A program made the translations under genes and the position numbers. A stretch of DNA of 10,819 bases from Candidatus Taylorbacteria bacterium RIFCSPHIGHO2_02_FULL_46_13 (GTDB lineage Bacteria > Patescibacteriota > Minisyncoccia > Phycocordibacterales > DSPV01): assembly GCA_001821015.1 (NCBI GenBank), contig MHRQ01000007.1:1-10819 (forward strand), in the 5' to 3' direction. Every line of letters begins with the position of its first letter. The stretch's first letter is position 1. Below are positions 6,027 through 10,819 of the stretch, one piece after another. The notes beneath the pieces were generated by a model. The model did no database searches. It was not told the origin of the DNA and worked only from the letters and a program-made list of their open reading frames with translations.

Positions 6027-6075
6027 GGTGAACATAACAACCGCTTGAGAACTTTTTTGGTTGCATTAAATTTAT

Positions 6076-6435
6076 ATGGACAAAAAATTACAAAATACAC
6101 TGCGAGAAAAATTGGAGGCTGAACTTAAGGAGGTTGAAAAAGAATTGCGCTCGGTTGGTAGAATTAATCCAAGCAACCCAAAAGACTGGGAAGCCATGCC
6201 GGACCGCTTGGATATCGTCACAGCGGACCCCAACGAAGTAGCGGACGGCATTGAATCGTACGAAGGGAACACGGCTATCCTCAAGCAATTGGAGACACGG
6301 TACAACGAAATCAAAGCGGCTCTCCAGCAAATGAAAAACAATGGCTACGGAATATGTCACGTCTGCAAAAACGTCATAGAACCCGCTCGACTTCTGGCAA
6401 ATCCCGCCGCGACTACATGCCAAACACACATGTAA
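6076..6435 (+). CDS. TraR/DksA-type zinc-finger protein
   Basis: DksA/TraR proteins insert a coiled coil into the RNA polymerase secondary channel and tune initiation, often with ppGpp. This 119-residue protein has two helical segments, about 1-28 and 60-88, forming the coiled coil. Between them is a tip with D51-P-N-E54-V-A56-D57, similar to the DxxDxA tip motif of DksA with Glu in place of one Asp. The C-terminal zinc site is Cys94, Cys97, Cys115 and His118 (CxxC, 17 residues, CxxH), so the fourth ligand is His rather than Cys. The GYGICHVCKNVIEPARLLANP stretch is typical of the family. The stop follows the His motif at once, so the protein has no helix after the zinc finger. Start ATG is at 6076 without a clear Shine-Dalgarno site. 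It lies upstream of comM with a 66-base gap. Confidence 0.88.
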   Translation: MDKKLQNTLREKLEAELKEVEKELRSVGRINPSNPKDWEAMPDRLDIVTADPNEVADGIESYEGNTAILKQLETRYNEIKAALQQMKNNGYGICHVCKNVIEPARLLANPAATTCQTHM

Positions 6436-6451
6436 CAGAAAACACGAAGCA

Positions 6452-6474
6452 GGAAATGTAAAACTTACATTTCC
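6452..6474. repeat. Perfect ten-base inverted repeat upstream of comM
   Basis: GGAAATGTAA (6452-6461) and TTACATTTCC (6465-6474) are perfect inverted copies around AAC. The hairpin has no T run, so it is a poor intrinsic terminator. It ends eight bases before the comM extended -10 box (6482-6490), so it may be an operator or an RNA processing signal at the 3' end of the DksA-like message. Confidence 0.55.
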
Positions 6475-6481
6475 CCAACTC

Positions 6482-6490
6482 TGGTATAAG
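6482..6490 (+). promoter_or_regulatory. Extended -10 promoter of comM
   Basis: TGG-TATAAG is an extended -10 box with five of six matches in the hexamer. No clear -35 box is present, which extended -10 promoters tolerate. Transcription would begin near 6497, about five bases before the ATG at 6502, leaving no room for a Shine-Dalgarno site. Confidence 0.5.
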
Positions 6491-6501
6491 CTAGATACGC
6501 T

Positions 6502-8043
6502 ATGTCATTCGCGAAAGTGCAAAGCGCACAGACAACCCTGTTGGATGCGTGCATCATAGATGTTGAAGTGGATCTCTCCGGAGGCCTGCACGCTTTTTCC
6601 ATTGTGGGCCTACCCGACAAGGCAGTGGAGGAAGCCCGCGACCGAGTCTCTTCGGCGATAAAAAACTCCGGTTTCAAATCGCCAAAAAAGAAAAATGAGA
6701 AGGTGATTATCTCGCTTGCTCCCGCCGATATAAAAAAAGAAGGTTCAAATTTTGATCTGGCGATCGCGCTGGGATATTTGCTCGCGGCAGGGGATATTCG
6801 CTTCAATCCTCTCGGAAAATTATTCCTCGGAGAACTCGCGCTGGACGGACACACACGAGCCATCACCGGCACTCTGCCTTTAGTACGTGCAGCAGCCCGT
6901 GCGGGTTTTAAAGAAGTCTATGTGCCAAAAGAAAATGCGCGCGAAGCGGCGCTGATAGATGGCATCGCCGTGTACGCGGTGGATACGTTAAGCGCCGTGG
7001 TAGCACATCTCAATGAAAAATCAGAGAAGCCAAAAAAACTTCTCGCACAACCTAAAACAAAAGTCTCTCTTGGTGTGTCTTTCAGTAGCAACGACCTTTC
7101 CGATATTAAAGGCCAGGAGAGCGCAAAGCGCGGGCTTGAAATTGCAGCGGCCGGCGCGCACAACATCGCGATGTACGGACCGCCCGGCACAGGGAAAACC
7201 ATGCTCGCACGCGCATTCGCGGCGCTCCTGCCGCCGCTTTCGTTTGAACAGATGCTTGAGGTAACCTCCATCCATTCAATCGCAGGAACACTCAAAGGGG
7301 AACTGGTCACCGTGCCGCCATTTCGTTCTCCTCATCACACGGCTTCACACATCTCTATTGTTGGAGGGGGGACTTTCCCCAGGCCTGGAGAAATCACGCT
7401 CGCACATCGTGGCGTACTTTTTCTGGATGAATTCCCGGAGTTTGAGCACCGTGTCATTGAAGCGCTTCGCCAGCCGCTTGAAGATCGTTCCATCAGTATC
7501 ACGCGTGTCAAAGGCACAGCCGCATACCCCGCGCATTTCATTCTCATTGCCGCGATGAATCCCTGCCCGTGCGGAAACTACGGAACGCGCAAGGAATGTA
7601 TTTGTTCACCGTCAAATTTGCTGCGGTATCGGCGAAAAGTATCCGGCCCTATTGTGGATAGAATAGACATGTGGGTGGAAGTCGGAACGATTGAATATAA
7701 AACGCTCTCCGACAAGACTCCGCGCACAGAAGGAAGCGAAAAAGTGCGCGAGCGAATCCTTGCGGCACGAAAAATACAGCGCGCAAGATTCGCGTCCGCA
7801 AAACTTCCGTACCAAACCAACAGCGAGCTTAGCGCGCGTGATATAGACACGCACGCGGGCTTGAGCGAACCGGTACGTAATCTGTTAAATCAGTCCGCAA
7901 CAAAGCTCGGCCTCTCCGGCCGAGCGTACCATCGTGTCATCAAACTCGCCCGCACCATTGCCGACCTTGAAGGCAACGAAAAAATCACCGAAAAAAATAT
8001 TTTGGAAGCGCTTTCCTATCGGCCAAAACAATTGAGTAGTTGA
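6502..8043 (+). CDS. comM: YifB/ComM family magnesium-chelatase-like AAA+ ATPase
   Basis: ComM is a hexameric AAA+ helicase that promotes branch migration when transformed DNA is integrated; the wider family is named YifB. The N-terminal ChlI/Lon-protease-like domain spans about 1-170 (SIVGLPDKAVEEARDRV at 33-49, FDLAIALGYLLAAG at 84-97). The AAA+ core has Walker A GPPGTGKT (226-233), Walker B VLFLDEF (305-311), an arginine-finger region SGPIVDRID (381-389) and RAYHR (474-478) in sensor 2. A Cys cluster, CPC (355-357) and CIC (366-368), follows AMNPCPCGNYG and may bind zinc. At 513 residues it is full length (family about 500-510). It is the last plus-strand gene before a terminator. Its presence implies DNA uptake or another branch-migration role in this organism; competence itself is not shown here. 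Confidence 0.95.
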   Translation: MSFAKVQSAQTTLLDACIIDVEVDLSGGLHAFSIVGLPDKAVEEARDRVSSAIKNSGFKSPKKKNEKVIISLAPADIKKEGSNFDLAIALGYLLAAGDIRFNPLGKLFLGELALDGHTRAITGTLPLVRAAARAGFKEVYVPKENAREAALIDGIAVYAVDTLSAVVAHLNEKSEKPKKLLAQPKTKVSLGVSFSSNDLSDIKGQESAKRGLEIAAAGAHNIAMYGPPGTGKTMLARAFAALLPPLSFEQMLEVTSIHSIAGTLKGELVTVPPFRSPHHTASHISIVGGGTFPRPGEITLAHRGVLFLDEFPEFEHRVIEALRQPLEDRSISITRVKGTAAYPAHFILIAAMNPCPCGNYGTRKECICSPSNLLRYRRKVSGPIVDRIDMWVEVGTIEYKTLSDKTPRTEGSEKVRERILAARKIQRARFASAKLPYQTNSELSARDIDTHAGLSEPVRNLLNQSATKLGLSGRAYHRVIKLARTIADLEGNEKITEKNILEALSYRPKQLSS

Positions 8044-8061
8044 CAATTTTATGAGATTTCA

Positions 8062-8092
8062 AAAACCGCATGATTGCTCGTGCAGTTTTTTT
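8062..8092 (+). terminator. Intrinsic terminator of comM
   Basis: AAAACCGCA (8062-8070) pairs with TGCAGTTTT (8081-8089) with one C/A mismatch around a ten-base loop, and seven T run from 8086 to 8092. It lies 18 bases after the comM stop. Confidence 0.75.
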
Positions 8093-8115
8093 CTATACAT
8101 AAACACAGAAACCAC

Positions 8116-8155
8116 CCTCCACAATAAGAATGCTATAACATTCTTATTGTGGAGG
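8116..8155. repeat. Perfect 17-bp inverted repeat with 6-base centre
   Basis: CCTCCACAATAAGAATG (8116-8132) and CATTCTTATTGTGGAGG (8139-8155) are perfect inverted copies around CTATAA. There is no T run, so it is not an ordinary terminator, and it lies between the terminators of two convergent genes. A further dyad GTGTGA (8155-8160)/TCACAC (8168-8173) follows. The outer ends read as anti-Shine-Dalgarno (CCTCC) and Shine-Dalgarno (GGAGG) sequences. Function unknown. Confidence 0.85.
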
Positions 8156-8177
8156 TGTGACTTAGATTCACACAAAG

Positions 8178-8210
8178 AAAACCCCAACCATGTAAACATG
8201 ATAGGGGTTT
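8178..8210 (-). terminator. Intrinsic terminator of the PheA-like gene
   Basis: On the minus strand AAACCCC (8210-8204) pairs with GGGGTTT (8185-8179), enclosing a CATG (8200-8197)/CATG (8192-8189) inner stem, and ends in TTTT (8181-8178) followed by C and TTT. It begins four bases after the PheA-like stop codon. Confidence 0.8.
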
Positions 8211-8214
8211 GAAA

Positions 8215-9111
8215 CTACCTCGAAAGAACTTCAAAAGGCCCGAAGGCTATATGCTGCTCAACCCGTCTCCACCACAATATCCGTCTCTTGAATCTGCGCA
8301 TTGCTCTCTTAAATACAGCAAGCTGGCGTTCTGCCACATCTATTTCAATGACAAAGTGATACGTGTGATTACCCGCATGCGCCGAGTGGATTTGAATGAG
8401 ATTCAATTTCTTGAATGGCTCCAGTGCCCTGACTAACGCTGCTGGCTTGTGTACGGTCTTGAATACGATAAGCGCTCGGTTTCTTTTTCCTGTTACAACT
8501 TTGTGAGTTGTCGGAGTGATAAGAAAGAACGTGGTTATCGCTTCGCTATCCTCAAACGTTTCGTCCAGCACGTGCAAACCATATTTGAGCGATGCAGATT
8601 TCGGCCCAAGCGCAGCGTAAGACGCGTACCTGTCATCTTCTGCAACAAGCCGTGCAGCTTCGCCGTTGCTTGAAGTGTTTATCGTTATGAACTTCATAGA
8701 AGCAATGTGTTCTTTACATGCACCGAGAGCTTTTGGATGTGCAATGATGCCTTTGATTGATTCACGCGAGACATCTTGTCGCACCATAAGACAGAAATGC
8801 AGCTTCATCTTGATTGCACCGCTGACATGGAACGGACAAAACGTCCCATTGCTATATGTCTGCAAAAGCTTAACGAAAGATTCCAAAGTTTCAGTTACCC
8901 TTGCTTCAGCCTTCGTCTCCATAGCAACTGCCCCATAACCGCCGTGCTGTGCGATAAGTTTGAGTATCTCTGTGTTTACAGATGCAGGAATACAATTTGT
9001 ATGTGCGCCATCAGCTATTACTTGTGGCGCATCATATATTTCGGCAAGCATGTCATACGCATCATGCGAGAATGTTGCTCCGACCGGTCCTAGAAACGTA
9101 ACGTTATTCAT
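8215..9111 (-). CDS. Divergent prephenate-dehydratase-like protein with ACT domain
   Basis: Prephenate dehydratase (PheA) makes phenylpyruvate for phenylalanine synthesis. The 298 residues show the PDT fold outline: VTFLGPVGATFSHDAY (4-19), a GIIAHPKALGACKEHI stretch (121-136), SSNGEAARLVAEDD (147-160), and YGLHVLDETFEDSEAITTFFLI (177-198), followed by an ACT-like domain (about 211-260). Key motifs are altered: the usual ENS motif reads ETK (65-67), NxTRF reads AITTF (191-195; Thr kept, Arg lost), one residue is inserted in GPxGTFS, and the ACT ESRP is missing. Catalysis is therefore doubtful, and an aromatic-ligand sensor or a derived enzyme is possible. The ATG at 9111 is chosen for its strong AAAGGAGAAGG Shine-Dalgarno sequence, almost unique in this window; an in-frame GTG at 9174 would add 21 unconvincing residues. 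A candidate attenuator precedes the gene and a terminator follows it. Confidence 0.8.
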   Translation of the reverse strand: MNNVTFLGPVGATFSHDAYDMLAEIYDAPQVIADGAHTNCIPASVNTEILKLIAQHGGYGAVAMETKAEARVTETLESFVKLLQTYSNGTFCPFHVSGAIKMKLHFCLMVRQDVSRESIKGIIAHPKALGACKEHIASMKFITINTSSNGEAARLVAEDDRYASYAALGPKSASLKYGLHVLDETFEDSEAITTFFLITPTTHKVVTGKRNRALIVFKTVHKPAALVRALEPFKKLNLIQIHSAHAGNHTYHFVIEIDVAERQLAVFKRAMRRFKRRILWWRRVEQHIAFGPFEVLSR

Positions 9112-9154
9112 ACGCCTTCTCCTTTTGTATTGTGTTGTCAATGTGCTCTTTTCC

Positions 9155-9189
9155 AAAAAAACAAAAATCGCCACCTGAAGGGGATAGCG
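9155..9189 (-). terminator. Attenuator-like terminator in the leader of the PheA-like gene
   Basis: On the minus strand CGCTATC (9189-9183) pairs with GGTGGCG (9175-9169; two G-U pairs), loop CCCTTCA. This is followed by A, five T, G and seven T (9168-9155). It lies 44 bases before the PheA-like ATG, so it cannot be the terminator of an upstream protein gene. An alternative stem TAGCG (9218-9214)/CGCTA (9189-9185), or GCGTT (9216-9212)/AACGC (9193-9189), would consume the 5' arm and prevent termination. Confidence 0.55.
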
Positions 9190-9220
9190 CGTTTGTTTCT
9201 AGAATTTCTACAACGCTAAT

Positions 9221-9277
9221 TCACCTTCGGATTTCCGAATTCGTAAAGAAACTCCAAAATGAATGCGTGTGTATCAC
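9221..9277 (-). CDS. Putative aromatic leader peptide (18 residues)
   Basis: A GTG-started mini-ORF encodes MIHTHSFWSFFTNSEIRR and ends at TGA. Residues 7-11 are Phe-Trp-Ser-Phe-Phe, comparable in kind to the E. coli PheL and TrpL leader peptides, whose Phe or Trp codons sense charged tRNA. The GTG begins seven bases after the -10 box TATAGT, at the predicted transcription start, so translation would be leaderless. The stop region overlaps a dyad TTCGGA (9226-9231)/TCCGAA (9234-9239). A rival frame starting TTG at 9258 gives MEFLYEFGNPKVN, also aromatic-rich. A chance ORF in AT-rich DNA cannot be excluded; the position between promoter and attenuator is the main support. Confidence 0.4.
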   Translation of the reverse strand: MIHTHSFWSFFTNSEIRR

Positions 9278-9283
9278 GACTTT

Positions 9284-9312
9284 ACTATAGGACATTGCGA
9301 AACTTAAAGCAA
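9284..9312 (-). promoter_or_regulatory. Promoter of the PheA-like gene leader
   Basis: On the minus strand TTGCTT (9312-9307), exactly 17 bases, then TATAGT (9289-9284; five of six). The message would start near 9277 and have a leader of about 165 bases before the ATG at 9111. Confidence 0.55.
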
Positions 9313-9330
9313 CCCTACTCACTAAATGTA

Positions 9331-9405
9331 ATCTGTTACGATACCTAACAGATGTTAATTGATTATTTCCGGAAGCTCTAAGCCCCCAAGCCCTAAGCTA
9401 AAAGC
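9331..9405 (-). repeat. Composite repeat C: five GCTT heptamers plus hairpin
   Basis: AAGC on the plus strand (GCTT on the minus) starts at 9373, 9380, 9388, 9395 and 9402, so spacing is 7, 8, 7 and 7. In the minus direction the first unit begins four bases after the M23 stop codon. Nineteen bases after the last unit comes a perfect dyad ATCTGTTA (9331-9338)/TAACAGAT (9346-9353). The minus strand shares TATCGTAACA with the hairpin of repeat B, and TACA follows both. No T run follows, so it is not a standard terminator. Confidence 0.75.
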
Positions 9406-9409
9406 TTTC

Positions 9410-10555
9410 TTAAAACGGATTCTTGGCGCCGCGGATTTCAAAATGGAGGTGTGGGCCAGTCGCTTTGCCTGTTGAGCCTTCGTAACCAATCACTTCTCCT
9501 TGTGCCACTTGCACTCCGGCTGAGACCGTGAGACTGCTTAAGTGCGCGTAGAGCGTCTGTGTGCCGTTGTTGTGGCTGATCACAACGTAATTGCCGTATC
9601 CACCATTCCATCCCCCACTGCGCGCAATGATGACTAATCCTGAAGCGGAAGCAAAGATGGGGGCACCCCGGTAAGCGGCAAGATCTACGCCGTTGTATCC
9701 ATGCAGTCCTTGCGTCTTTCTGCCGCCGACAATGGGACGCATATAGTAGCCGCTATATTCAGGACCGCTTGCGCCACGCAAACGAGAAGTGGAAACGGTG
9801 ACAGGGGCTGCAGCGATTTCTCCATCCGGCACTATGACAACCGCGCCAACGGTCAAGGTCTCGCCGTCAGAGAGATCATTGTACTGCGCTATTTCCTCCG
9901 CATCCGCCTCGTAGAGTTTCGCGATGCTAGCTAACGTATCACCTTTTTTAACCGTATGTTGGACACCAGAGACCGGTAAAATAACAAGGGTTTGACCTTC
10001 GTGGATCAAACCCCCCCTAATATCGTTTCCCCATGCAATCGTGTTAGTTGTCACTCCGAACATCTTCGCGATCTGTGAAAGCGTATCTCCTTTATGGACA
10101 ACATAGACACTGATGTGACCAAGACGCGAAGCCGCGTCAGCTACATCTACCATACTTCCACTGGGACCTGTTTCAGGGAGTAGGGCTGAATCATTGACGA
10201 TTGCAATATCCCCGCCGCCCCGAGCTAACGTGAGGCCTTCTGGGTTTGCCACCGATTGGAGAAGTGGCATCGTTTGTGAATTAACTAGGGTTTGTGATTC
10301 TGCACTCACGGTATTCCAAAGGAAATCTGAAATAAAAGAATACCAAGCCCCATATGCAAGCACCGGGAGGGCTAGAAAAAACACAGGAAAAACATACTGC
10401 CGAACCAAAACGGCTTTAAATAAGGATTTTTTCACCTTCAGTCCTCGCTTTCTTATTTGTTGGACTGCTGGGTCACGTTTAAAATCTAAAATAAGCCTAT
10501 AGTTAGCGGATAAACACGGGGAATTCGGTAAAATGGCCTTGTTGAGCCATGCCAC
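9410..10555 (-). CDS. LysM-containing M23 family metallopeptidase (murein endopeptidase)
   Basis: M23 enzymes are zinc endopeptidases that cut peptidoglycan cross-bridges. A positively charged N-terminus leads to one transmembrane helix (about 55-76), a Ser/Thr/Gly-rich linker, LysM 1 (150-193, YVVHKGDTLSQIAKMFGV), LysM 2 (198-242, HTVKKGDTLASIAKLYE) and the M23 domain (about 270-381). The domain has His285 and Asp291 in HGYNGVD, His338 in LYAHL, and His369/His371 in PHLHF, the expected metal and catalytic set. LysM binds glycan chains, so the enzyme is likely membrane-anchored and acts on its own wall. The longest frame starts at GTG 10555, about 20 bases after a predicted transcription start. 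A GTG at 10435 (341 residues) has GAGG upstream at a good distance and may be the true start. The stop is followed at once by heptamer repeat C. Confidence 0.92.
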   Translation of the reverse strand: MAWLNKAILPNSPCLSANYRLILDFKRDPAVQQIRKRGLKVKKSLFKAVLVRQYVFPVFFLALPVLAYGAWYSFISDFLWNTVSAESQTLVNSQTMPLLQSVANPEGLTLARGGGDIAIVNDSALLPETGPSGSMVDVADAASRLGHISVYVVHKGDTLSQIAKMFGVTTNTIAWGNDIRGGLIHEGQTLVILPVSGVQHTVKKGDTLASIAKLYEADAEEIAQYNDLSDGETLTVGAVVIVPDGEIAAAPVTVSTSRLRGASGPEYSGYYMRPIVGGRKTQGLHGYNGVDLAAYRGAPIFASASGLVIIARSGGWNGGYGNYVVISHNNGTQTLYAHLSSLTVSAGVQVAQGEVIGYEGSTGKATGPHLHFEIRGAKNPF

Positions 10556-10582
10556 AATTCATTCGTTGCAGACTATCCATTC

Positions 10583-10612
10583 AATATACATTTTAGAGGG
10601 GTCAAAAGTCAA
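10583..10612 (-). promoter_or_regulatory. Promoter of the M23 peptidase gene
   Basis: On the minus strand TTGACT (10612-10607), 18 bases, then TATATT (10588-10583). Transcription would start near 10576, divergent from the helicase gene. Confidence 0.55.
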
Positions 10613-10656
10613 CGAAAGATATGCACCCCTGTGGATATAAGATGTAATGTCAAATT

Positions 10657-10680
10657 TCAGAAAAAACTCACGATTTCTGA
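10657..10680. promoter_or_regulatory. Dyad between the divergent promoters
   Basis: TCAGAAA (10657-10663) and TTTCTGA (10674-10680) are perfect seven-base inverted copies around ten bases. The dyad covers the -35 region of the helicase promoter, where a repressor could act. No regulator is identified. Confidence 0.4.
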
Positions 10681-10683
10681 CTG

Positions 10684-10692
10684 TGTTATAGT
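10684..10692 (+). promoter_or_regulatory. Extended -10 promoter of the UvrD-like gene
   Basis: TGT-TATAGT is an extended -10 box with five of six matches; no clear -35 box. The start would be near 10699, giving a leader of about 55 A-rich bases with a small hairpin AAGAAT (10702-10707)/ATTCTT (10717-10722). Confidence 0.5.
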
Positions 10693-10743
10693 CAAAGACC
10701 AAAGAATCTGGAAAAAATTCTTAGAAAAAACCCAAAAACCCAA

Positions 10744-10758
10744 ATGAACGGCGTATGA
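10744..10758 (+). other. Four-codon mini-ORF overlapping the helicase start
   Basis: ATG AAC GGC GTA TGA overlaps the next ATG (10755) in the arrangement ATGA, which is typical of translational coupling. It may be chance, but it is the first ATG of the predicted message. Confidence 0.25.
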
Positions 10759-10819
10759 ATGCACTAAACGAGGCACAACAAAAAGCAGTGAATGCCCGAG
10801 GCCCCGTATTGGTGCTGGC
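10755..10819 (+). CDS. UvrD/Rep/PcrA-type superfamily 1 helicase, 5' end only
   Basis: Only 21 complete codons are in the window: MNALNEAQQKAV followed by NARGPVLVL. This is the Q-motif region of SF1A helicases (LNxxQxxAVxxxxGPxLVxAGAGSGKT), which precedes Walker A; the Walker A itself lies beyond the edge. These enzymes are 3'-to-5' DNA helicases in repair and replication restart. UvrD, PcrA and Rep cannot be told apart from this fragment. The ATG at 10755 aligns with the usual family start. The gene is divergent from the M23 peptidase gene. Confidence 0.8.
   Translation, partial: MNALNEAQQKAVNARGPVLVL

Noticed and set aside
6045..6072. TTGAGA-16-TAAATT as promoter of the DksA-like gene
   Set aside because: Weaker than the extended -10 box at 6018-6026, and the start would fall at or inside the first codons; kept only as a possible second promoter.
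9136..9141. TTGACA on the minus strand just upstream of the PheA-like gene
   Set aside because: No -10-like hexamer lies 15-19 bases downstream; the Shine-Dalgarno region occupies that place.
8209..9178. Plus-strand ORFs opposite the PheA-like gene
   Set aside because: Products are Cys/Phe-rich and of low plausibility, overlap each other, and are shadows of the real minus-strand gene.
9259..9348. 29-codon plus-strand ORF in the gap beside the PheA-like gene
   Set aside because: No promoter, ribosome site or recognisable product, and it overlaps the minus-strand promoter and hairpin better supported there.

Overview
The window looks like a piece of a Patescibacteria (CPR) chromosome, probably Parcubacteria-like. 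This is inferred from gene content and style: short intergenic gaps, a CxxC/CxxH TraR/DksA-type protein, a LysM-M23 peptidase with the HGYNGVD form of the metal site, a YifB/ComM ATPase, a PNPase with group-specific changes in its second RNase PH core, and very few Shine-Dalgarno sites. TGA is used as a stop (xer and comM end in TGA), so the UGA=Gly code of Gracilibacteria/SR1 does not apply. No phage, IS, CRISPR, tRNA or rRNA gene is visible.

Layout. Positions 1-1080: a Xer-type tyrosine recombinase on the minus strand, with a perfect consensus sigma70-type promoter at its stop codon firing off the left edge. Positions 1100-2340 (plus): a promoter, a structured ~120-nt RNA ending in an intrinsic terminator, rpsO (S15) with its own near-leaderless promoter, then a NYN-domain putative RNase, closed by a strong bidirectional terminator. 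Positions 2361-2690: a small minus-strand gene of unknown function. Positions 2812-8043 (plus): pnp, a single-pass membrane protein of unknown function, a DksA/TraR-like zinc protein and comM/yifB, each with its own candidate promoter. Positions 8044-8214: three stacked hairpins between convergent genes, two of them terminators. Positions 8215-9312 (minus): a divergent prephenate-dehydratase-like/ACT protein preceded by what looks like a complete attenuator. Positions 9410-10612 (minus): a LysM/M23 envelope peptidase. From 10684 (plus): promoter and first codons of a UvrD/Rep-type helicase that runs off the right edge.

Two things stand out. First, a degenerate 7-bp periodic repeat (GCTTNNN) occurs as arrays just after the stop codons of rpsO, the NYN gene and the M23 gene, always in gene-sense orientation. 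An inverted array lies in the NYN promoter region, so the NYN gene is bracketed by inverted arrays. After two arrays, at 18-19 nt, comes a related hairpin (GTTA...TATCGTAACA). Second, the leader of the PheA-like gene contains a leaderless GTG mini-ORF with a Phe-Trp-Ser-Phe-Phe run, then competing hairpins and a U-rich terminator, which is the layout of an aromatic amino-acid attenuator. Functionally the region mixes RNA turnover and translation (S15, NYN RNase, PNPase), DNA processing (Xer, ComM, UvrD) and envelope remodelling (M23).
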